Assembly: GCA_002341315.1 (NCBI GenBank)
Contig: DDNV01000053.1
Coordinates: 12,065 to 25,816, forward strand
DNA from: Cellvibrionales bacterium UBA2511
GTDB taxonomy: Bacteria; Pseudomonadota; Gammaproteobacteria; Pseudomonadales; Porticoccaceae
DNA: 13,752 nucleotides
Direction of reading: 5' to 3'
The position numbers and the translations under genes were made by a program. Positions 9,145 to 13,752 of the stretch are shown one piece after another (within the stretch, counting starts at the first letter, position 1; each line of letters starts with the position of its first letter). The notes beneath the pieces were generated by a model. The model had not been told where the DNA came from. It ran no database searches and saw only the letters and a program-made list of their open reading frames with translations.

Positions 9145-9173
9145 TTGATTTGAAGTAGAAATTCCGGTTTATT
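9145..9173 (+). promoter_or_regulatory. candidate sigma-70 promoter for ung
   Basis: TTGATT at 9145-9150 (4 of 6 to the -35 consensus), a 17-bp spacer, and TTTATT at 9168-9173 (4 of 6 to the -10 consensus). Transcription would begin near 9180, giving a short leader of about 27 nt before the GTG start. The boxes are moderate matches in an AT-rich gap, so this is a suggestion only. Confidence 0.35.
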
Positions 9174-9199
9174 ACGCAGCTTTACCATCATAACCGGAA
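9162..9199 (+). repeat. inverted repeat spanning the ung ribosome-binding site
   Basis: The 8-bp arms TTCCGGTT (9162-9169) and AACCGGAA (9192-9199) are perfect complements separated by 22 nt. The right arm includes most of the GGAAG ribosome-binding site (9196-9200) of ung. If a transcript began upstream of 9162, the hairpin could hide the site. If it begins near 9180, the left arm is not transcribed and the repeat could only act as DNA. Confidence 0.4.
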
Positions 9200-9206
9200 G
9201 AAACCT

Positions 9207-9914
9207 GTGGCAGAAATCCCGCAAATCAAACTCCATCCTTCCTGGCTGGCCAAACTTGAAGACCAGTTCCAGTTGCCCTACATGGTCAAGCTGAAACAGT
9301 TTCTGCAGGCCCAGAAAAAAGCGGGTAAAACCATCTATCCCAGTGGATCAAACTGGTTTGCAGCGTTCGATAGTACGCCTTTTGATAAGGTCAAGGTGGT
9401 AATTATCGGACAGGATCCCTACCACGGCGACCATCAGGCACATGGTCTTTGTTTCTCGGTGCTGCCCGGCGTGGATATTCCGCCATCCCTGCGAAATATT
9501 TTTCGGGAGTTACAGCAGGATTGCGGGATTCAGCCACCCCGACACGGTTGTCTGAGGGGCTGGGCTGCCCAAGGTGTATTTTTACTCAATGCGACATTGA
9601 CCGTTGAAAGGGGCCTTGCCGGATCTCACCAGGGGCAGGGGTGGGAGCAATTTACCGACCGGGTAATACAATTGTTAAACGATGAACGTCGCGGGTTGGT
9701 CTTTATGTTATGGGGCAGTTATGCTCAGAAAAAGGGGGCTATTATCGATACCGATAAACATCTGGTGCTCAAAGCGCCACACCCGTCGCCACTATCGGCC
9801 CATCGAGGTTTTCTGGGTTGCGGGCATTTTTCAAAGGCAAATCAGTACCTCAAGGAACAGGGCCTGGAGCCAGTGGACTGGCAGATGCATGAAGTAGCCC
9901 AGGACAAAGTTTAG
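9207..9914 (+). CDS. ung: uracil-DNA glycosylase (family 1)
   Basis: This enzyme removes uracil from DNA, starting base-excision repair of deaminated cytosine or misincorporated dUMP. The 235-residue protein matches the family length (E. coli 229). The water-activating loop GQDPYHG lies at 68-74 with catalytic D70. FLLNATLTV (125-133) carries the uracil-contacting Asn, N128. The minor-groove intercalation loop [11 protein letters not shown] (192-202) carries catalytic H192. The start is GTG, supported by GGAAG 6 nt upstream and by the N-terminal helix [11 protein letters not shown], which aligns with other bacterial Ung proteins. It stands alone on its strand. Its TAG overlaps by 4 bp the stop of the convergent membrane-protein gene. 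Confidence 0.97.
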   Translation: MAEIPQIKLHPSWLAKLEDQFQLPYMVKLKQFLQAQKKAGKTIYPSGSNWFAAFDSTPFDKVKVVIIGQDPYHGDHQAHGLCFSVLPGVDIPPSLRNIFRELQQDCGIQPPRHGCLRGWAAQGVFLLNATLTVERGLAGSHQGQGWEQFTDRVIQLLNDERRGLVFMLWGSYAQKKGAIIDTDKHLVLKAPHPSPLSAHRGFLGCGHFSKANQYLKEQGLEPVDWQMHEVAQDKV

Positions 9915-10327
9915 GATTTATCCACCTTGAGTGCGGGTAAATGCCGTTTTGCCCTCAACCAGTTCAATCCTTTTAAAACAGAAGGCGTACTGATAATACG
10001 CTTTTCCAGTGTGTATTTCCCAGGGTAGTCCAGCAGTAATAAACCTGCCGCCATAGTTAGAATGCCTTGTCCGGGCATGAACAGCATCAGAAAACCACCA
10101 CACAACAGGATTAAACCCAGCAGGTTTTTCCCAACAAGTAATAAACCCCGGATGGCCGGATGCCTCTGTTTCAATGTTGTTGTTTCGCGACTTTCATACA
10201 GAAAGTAATCCTCCGGTATCATTGCCACTATCCAGGGCAGAGCGAGCAAACTTCCAATGAAGGTTGCAAGAGATGCGATGCTAAGCCATGTCAACAGCAC
10301 CTGATGTTCGGATAACCAAGCCAGCAT
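9911..10327 (-). CDS. small membrane protein with PGQG loop, function unknown
   Basis: I do not recognise a characterised function. The 138-residue protein has three hydrophobic segments: about 9-37, 62-83 and 86-100. The last two are joined by a short FMPGQG loop (83-88) and followed by LLLLDYPGK (96-104). This resembles the small proteins called PGPGW transmembrane proteins, in which a Pro-Gly-Pro-Gly-Trp turn links two helices, but here the turn reads PGQGI, so membership is tentative. The C-terminal 35 residues are basic and probably cytoplasmic ([21 protein letters not shown]). A GAGGT ribosome-binding site 5 nt before the ATG supports the start. It lies 58 bp downstream of ygfZ on the same strand. 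That AT-rich gap holds a possible promoter (TTGAAA, complement of 10370-10375), so it may be either co-transcribed or separate. Confidence 0.8.
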   Translation of the reverse strand: MLAWLSEHQVLLTWLSIASLATFIGSLLALPWIVAMIPEDYFLYESRETTTLKQRHPAIRGLLLVGKNLLGLILLCGGFLMLFMPGQGILTMAAGLLLLDYPGKYTLEKRIISTPSVLKGLNWLRAKRHLPALKVDKS

Positions 10328-10385
10328 CGGCTACCTCGCGCTATATTGATAAATAGAGTTAAGTTTTAATTTCAATGGTATGATT

Positions 10386-11375
10386 TTATTCAATTTCGTA
10401 TGGAAGAGATAGCTTTTCAAGGGCAGAATACGGCTGTAAACCCATCACAAGTTCATCGCTCCCTGCCGCTTCTTCAGTCAATACGACCAACATCTCCAGT
10501 CGTTCAGCATTGCCGTGTGCTGTAGATACGACGTGTCCGACAGGTTGATTCTGACCCTGCAGATAACAGGGCATGCCCGGCAACAAACGATCCTTGGGGG
10601 CGGGGACTCCTATGCGGTACATACGGCGCTTCAATTTCCCCAAATACTTCATGCGTGCGACCACTTCCTGCCCTGTGTAACAACCTTTCTTGAAGCTGAT
10701 TGCCCCGATCGCCTGAAAATTCAGCATTTGCGGTATAAACAGATCAACGGTGTCCACTTCTACATGGCCAAGGCCGGATCGAATATCCATAAGTTGCCAG
10801 AGCTCGGTTCCCACGGGTTTTACTGCATCCCGTAGTGCCTCCCATACAGACGGTACTTTTTCGGCGGAAACCATAAATATTTTTCTGCCATCAACCAACG
10901 GATACTGATAGGCCGTGTCAGTCAGACTAATTTTTTCAACAGATTTTCCGGCGCTCCCCAACAAACAGTAGTGATCACTGATATCAGTCAGTTCAACCTT
11001 GAAAAACACCGCATATTTGGTCAACTCGTTGATCAGTGAGGTAATCAGACTGCGGTGTAGTTGAAGAAAAAAGTGCTGATCTTCAGCATGGAACAGAACA
11101 AAACTGGCTAGCATTCGACCTTTGGCATTACAGCGAGCACCGGGAGTTGACTCACCGATTGCCAGCTGAAGTGCATCACTGGTTATCTGGCCCTGTAGAA
11201 AACGAGCCGCATCAGGGCCTTTTACTGATATCAAGCCCTGATGAAGAAGAGGACTCATGATGCCATCGTCCTCAGCCAACAATGCCTGAAAGTCTGTTGG
11301 TGATTCATGGAAATGTATTTGGTCATCATTGATGACTGCGCCCTGAGTGGACAGGTATCTTTGCCAATCGTTCAT
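10386..11375 (-). CDS. ygfZ: folate-binding tRNA-modifying / Fe-S maintenance protein YgfZ
   Basis: YgfZ is a tetrahydrofolate-binding protein related to the aminomethyltransferase GcvT. It supports assembly or repair of Fe-S enzymes such as the tRNA methylthiolase MiaB. From the ATG at 11375 the product is 329 residues (E. coli 326). Its signature KGCYTGQE is at 230-237 with the key C232. Other conserved segments are FLQGQITSDA (59-68) and GARCNAKGRM (79-88), as in the E. coli CDAKGKM region, and FIPQMLNFQAIGAISFKKG (213-231). The frame stays open to another ATG at 11405. The inner start is preferred because MNDWQRYL gives the family length and leaves room for the promoter region, though neither start has a good ribosome-binding site. 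It diverges from sdhE, the neighbour it also has in Pseudomonas. Confidence 0.93.
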   Translation of the reverse strand: MNDWQRYLSTQGAVINDDQIHFHESPTDFQALLAEDDGIMSPLLHQGLISVKGPDAARFLQGQITSDALQLAIGESTPGARCNAKGRMLASFVLFHAEDQHFFLQLHRSLITSLINELTKYAVFFKVELTDISDHYCLLGSAGKSVEKISLTDTAYQYPLVDGRKIFMVSAEKVPSVWEALRDAVKPVGTELWQLMDIRSGLGHVEVDTVDLFIPQMLNFQAIGAISFKKGCYTGQEVVARMKYLGKLKRRMYRIGVPAPKDRLLPGMPCYLQGQNQPVGHVVSTAHGNAERLEMLVVLTEEAAGSDELVMGLQPYSALEKLSLPYEIE

Positions 11376-11410
11376 GATTTGCCCGGTTGAGGTGAATGTA
11401 ACCATCCTGA

Positions 11411-11424
11411 TGAGTTTAAACTCA
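11411..11424. repeat. 14-bp perfect palindrome (operator-like) between ygfZ and sdhE
   Basis: TGAGTTTAAACTCA is a perfect 14-bp inverted repeat in the 103-bp divergent intergenic region. It sits 10 bp from the double-stranded TATAAT box. For sdhE transcription it would fall at about -36 to -23. For ygfZ it would lie just after the likely start point, around +2 to +15. This is the position expected of an operator for a dimeric regulator, but I cannot name one. Confidence 0.5.
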
Positions 11425-11432
11425 CTTGTTCC

Positions 11433-11440
11433 ATTATAAT
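11433..11440. promoter_or_regulatory. overlapping divergent -10 boxes (ATTATAAT) for ygfZ and sdhE
   Basis: ATTATAAT reads as a perfect TATAAT on both strands (plus 11435-11440, minus 11438-11433). It is positioned to serve the divergent genes ygfZ and sdhE. Neither direction has a good -35 hexamer at 16-18 bp, so the promoter may be weak, activator-dependent, or active in only one direction. Confidence 0.45.
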
Positions 11441-11478
11441 GCCTGACATTCTATTTATTGAGACAGAGGCGACCGCCG

Positions 11479-11724
11479 ATGGAAAGAAATCGACTATTTT
11501 GGGCAAGCCGACGCGGAATGCTTGAACTGGATTTGGTGTTGCAGCCTTTTCTGGACGACATTTACCCTACACTTGAAACGGCAGACCAGGAACGTTACCA
11601 CAAACTCCTCGAGTGCGAAGATCAGGATATGTTCGGTTGGTTCCTCCGCCGGGAAACCCCGGAAGACCCCGACTTGCAAAAAATTGTGCAGATCATTCGT
11701 GACTCAAGATCCCGTCCCGGTTGA
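11479..11724 (+). CDS. sdhE: FAD assembly factor SdhE
   Basis: SdhE (YgfY, also called CptB) is a small cytoplasmic protein that promotes covalent attachment of FAD to succinate dehydrogenase SdhA and fumarate reductase FrdA. The 81-residue product has the essential RGMLELD motif at 12-18 (the RGxxE patch that contacts the flavoprotein). It also has the [13 protein letters not shown] stretch (43-55), like E. coli LLECDDPDLFNWL. The frame is open to a TTG at 11458. The ATG at 11479 is preferred because it gives the family length and has AGAGG 9 nt upstream. The 3' end overlaps ygfX by 26 bp, so the two are probably translated together. The sdh genes themselves are not in the window. Confidence 0.94.
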   Translation: MERNRLFWASRRGMLELDLVLQPFLDDIYPTLETADQERYHKLLECEDQDMFGWFLRRETPEDPDLQKIVQIIRDSRSRPG

Positions 11725-12103
11725 AATAGAACTGTATCGTTCGTTGCTACTGCTGGTCTGGATTCTGTCCATTCACAGTCTTGCTGTATGCCTCCTGATT
11801 GTCTCGGCAATACCTCTATGGCTGAAGGTTTTAACGATCCTTCCGGTATTAGTGGGTGGTGCGCACACTTGTCTTATATGGTACAGACAGCCGGTCAAGC
11901 GACTGAGCTGGACAAGCGGCAGTTGGCAATTGTTCTATGCCGATCAGCGAGAGGAGGTTGCCTTGCAGCATTTTTTTATACTGGGCAGGCTATTACTACT
12001 TCGGTTTCACGGCTCCAGAAGACGTTATTCTGTTCTGGTGTTGCCTGACAGCACCTCGCCAGCAAACCTGCGCAGGATTCACGTGACGTTACAGTTGGGT
12101 TAG
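11699..12103 (+). CDS. ygfX: YgfX (CptA)-family inner-membrane protein
   Basis: The 134-residue product matches YgfX in length (E. coli 135), in position after sdhE, and in plan. It has a short N-terminal cytoplasmic stretch, two closely spaced membrane segments (about 14-33 and 36-56), and a cytoplasmic domain with a [17 protein letters not shown] stretch and a final [10 protein letters not shown]. Sequence identity to E. coli YgfX is low by eye, as is usual in this family. YgfX has been reported as a toxin acting on FtsZ and MreB, with SdhE as its partner, but SdhE is now known mainly for flavinylation, so a toxin role is uncertain. The start is inferred: GTG at 11699 lies inside the end of sdhE with no clear ribosome-binding site, implying translational coupling. 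The open frame runs back to 11522, but that part is sdhE read out of frame. Confidence 0.8.
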   Translation: MTQDPVPVEIELYRSLLLLVWILSIHSLAVCLLIVSAIPLWLKVLTILPVLVGGAHTCLIWYRQPVKRLSWTSGSWQLFYADQREEVALQHFFILGRLLLLRFHGSRRRYSVLVLPDSTSPANLRRIHVTLQLG

Positions 12104-12104
12104 G

Positions 12105-13727
12105 TCAACGTTTGCTGACGATGAAGTTTTGCCCGGCAAAATTGATTGGCACCATGATGGTGTCTTTGGCGACTGCGGACAGGTCCGGGTAATCCAGTGT
12201 GTAATGCAGGCCGCGACTCTCTTTGCGTTGCTCTGCAGAACGAATGATAAGCTCTGCCACCAACACCAGATTGCGCAATTCCAGCAAATCCCGGCTGATT
12301 TTATAGTTGCTGTAATATTCATGGATTTCTTTTTGCAGCAGCTCAACTCTGTGATGAGCTCTGGCCAGTCGTTTCCGGGTTCTGACAATGCCTACGTAGT
12401 CCCACATAAAGCGGCGCAACTCATCCCAGTTATGCGCGATAACGACATCTTCATCTGAATGGGTGACACGACTTTCATCCCAGGGTCTCGCCTTATCCGG
12501 TTCCGGAATCAACTCAATACTTTCGCGAATGGCGCTGGCAGCTGAATGCCCATAAACCACACACTCAACCAGCGAATTGCTGGCCATGCGGTTCGCGCCA
12601 TGCAAGCCCGTAAAGGCTGTCTCACCAATCGCGTATAAATTCCAAAGATCGGTCTGACCCTTCTGGTTTACCACGATACCACCACAGGTATAGTGAGCGG
12701 CGGGAACCACAGGAATGGCTTCTTTTGTGATGTCGATTCCATACTTCAGGCACTGAGCCATGACCGTGGGAAAGTGGTTTTTCAGAAACTCTTTGGGCCG
12801 ATGCGAGATGTCAAGATAGACACAATCGATGCCCAGTCGCTTCATTTCAAAGTCAATGGCTCTGGCAACAATATCCCTGGGCGCCAATTCCGCCTTCGGA
12901 TGGAACTTGTCCATAAACCGCGCACCATTGGCCAGCGTCAGGTAAGCGCCTTCACCACGCAGGGCTTCAGTAACCAGAAAAGCCTTGGCATTGGGGTGAT
13001 AGAGACAAGTGGGATGAAACTGGTTGAATTCCATGTTGGCCACCCGACAACCGCGACGCCAGGCGACAGCAATGCCATCGCCGGTGGCACCGTCGGGATT
13101 GGTGGAGTAAAGGTAAGCCTTACTGGCACCACCGGTTGCCAATACAACAGCTTTTGCCTGAAAAACGCGGACACAGTCCTGTTCGTTATCCAGCACATAA
13201 GCTCCCGTACATCGCATGCGGCTGGAACCTCTGTCGGCCTGAGTGATCAGGTCAACGACCACATGGCTGGGAAACACCTGAATATTGGGATGCTGAAGCA
13301 CTCTGTCTGCCAAAGAAGATGAAACCTCCTTTCCCGTGGCATCGGCAGTATGCAAAATTCGACGGTGACTGTGGCCACCTTCCCGGGTCAGATGATAATC
13401 AACGTTGTCCTCATTGCGAGTGAACTGAACGCCTTGCTTGACTAACCAGCGGATGGCATCAGGCCCGTTCTCAACGGTGAATCTCACCGCATCCTCGTGA
13501 CACAGTCCGGCACCAGCTTCCAGGGTATCTCCAACGTGAGATTCAATAGAGTCTTCAGTATCAAAAACAGCGGCGATGCCACCCTGCGCATACCAGGTAG
13601 ATCCCGACTGAATGGCACTTTTACTGATCAGCGCAATTTGATATTTATCAGCCAGTTCAAGCGCCACAGTCATCCCTGCAGCGCCACTGCCAATCACCAA
13701 CACATCATGACAATGGGGGGTTTTCAT
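12105..13727 (-). CDS. nadB: L-aspartate oxidase
   Basis: NadB oxidises L-aspartate to iminoaspartate, which quinolinate synthase NadA condenses with dihydroxyacetone phosphate in de novo NAD synthesis. The 540-residue protein equals the E. coli length. The FAD-binding GxGxxG motif is at 13-18 (GSGAAG). [11 protein letters not shown] (46-56), [12 protein letters not shown] (115-126), PRDIVARAI (283-291), HYTCGG (345-350) and [13 protein letters not shown] (376-388) are conserved. Active-site candidates are R284, H345 and R380, by comparison with E. coli R290, H351 and R386. The residue equivalent to the covalent FAD histidine of SdhA is S43, so FAD should be non-covalent. The start ATG has an AGG 8 nt upstream. 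It converges on ygfX with a single base between the stop codons. The last 25 bp of the window are its upstream region; in Pseudomonas the algU/rpoE sigma-factor operon would follow. Confidence 0.97.
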   Translation of the reverse strand: MKTPHCHDVLVIGSGAAGMTVALELADKYQIALISKSAIQSGSTWYAQGGIAAVFDTEDSIESHVGDTLEAGAGLCHEDAVRFTVENGPDAIRWLVKQGVQFTRNEDNVDYHLTREGGHSHRRILHTADATGKEVSSSLADRVLQHPNIQVFPSHVVVDLITQADRGSSRMRCTGAYVLDNEQDCVRVFQAKAVVLATGGASKAYLYSTNPDGATGDGIAVAWRRGCRVANMEFNQFHPTCLYHPNAKAFLVTEALRGEGAYLTLANGARFMDKFHPKAELAPRDIVARAIDFEMKRLGIDCVYLDISHRPKEFLKNHFPTVMAQCLKYGIDITKEAIPVVPAAHYTCGGIVVNQKGQTDLWNLYAIGETAFTGLHGANRMASNSLVECVVYGHSAASAIRESIELIPEPDKARPWDESRVTHSDEDVVIAHNWDELRRFMWDYVGIVRTRKRLARAHHRVELLQKEIHEYYSNYKISRDLLELRNLVLVAELIIRSAEQRKESRGLHYTLDYPDLSAVAKDTIMVPINFAGQNFIVSKR

Positions 13728-13752
13728 TAACTGCCTAAAGTCCTCGAAACCC

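Noticed and set aside
11522..11698. Upstream extension of the ygfX frame
   Set aside because: These codons are sdhE read in another frame. The resulting peptide is Cys-, Trp- and Lys-rich without family resemblance, and the protein would be about 60 residues too long.
12127..12141. Small palindrome TTTTGCCCGGCAAAA inside the 3' end of nadB, considered as a terminator for ygfX
   Set aside because: It has a tiny loop, no following T-run on the plus strand, and lies in conserved nadB coding sequence, so it is more likely chance.
12693..13322. Long open frame on the plus strand (209 codons) opposite nadB
   Set aside because: It lies wholly antisense to a clearly functional nadB, has low-complexity composition typical of shadow frames, and resembles no protein family.

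Overview
This window is ordinary-looking gammaproteobacterial core chromosome with roughly balanced base composition. The order ygfZ / sdhE / ygfX / nadB resembles the Pseudomonas arrangement. A mltF-purL pair, a heme A synthase gene (implying a heme-A terminal oxidase) and an ung of the usual bacterial length fit an aerobic, free-living gammaproteobacterium of the Pseudomonadales/Cellvibrionales type. That placement is an inference from gene content. I saw no insertion sequences, phage genes, CRISPR arrays, tRNAs or rRNAs, and no gene here looks frameshifted.

Layout, left to right. (1) Positions 3-164 hold the last 53 codons of tadA (tRNA adenosine deaminase, + strand), cut by the window edge. 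It converges on mltF (179-1642, -), a membrane-bound lytic transglycosylase. (2) A 261-bp divergent gap carries a probable purL promoter. It leads into purL (1904-5770, +), the large single-chain FGAM synthase of purine synthesis, closed by a strong bidirectional hairpin terminator at 5780-5818. (3) On the minus strand, ctaA (heme A synthase) is followed by a small secreted mono-heme cytochrome c. (4) After a 291-bp gap come an alpha/beta hydrolase (+) and a patatin-like phospholipase of the RssA type (-), whose 3' ends overlap by 17 bp. (5) ung (uracil-DNA glycosylase, +) overlaps by 4 bp the end of a small three-helix membrane protein (-) that lies downstream of ygfZ (-). (6) ygfZ and sdhE diverge from a 103-bp control region with a TATAAT box readable on both strands and a 14-bp perfect palindrome. 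sdhE overlaps ygfX, which ends 1 bp from the stop of nadB (L-aspartate oxidase, -). The window ends just upstream of nadB.

How the genes relate. The right-hand block is linked by cofactor biology. SdhE helps attach FAD to SdhA/FrdA-type flavoproteins. NadB belongs to that same flavoprotein superfamily but has Ser where the covalent-FAD His would be. YgfZ supports Fe-S enzymes and so indirectly NadA-type enzymes. The ctaA-cytochrome c pair serves aerobic respiration, and tadA, purL and ung serve tRNA, nucleotide and DNA upkeep. Nearly all genes alternate in strand, and four of the five tail-to-tail junctions have 0-14 bp gaps or overlaps, so antisense transcription at 3' ends is likely unless hidden terminators exist.

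I did not find a convincing undescribed system. The most worthwhile leads are the palindromic ygfZ/sdhE control region, the sdhE-ygfX-nadB junction, and the small membrane protein with a PGQG loop.
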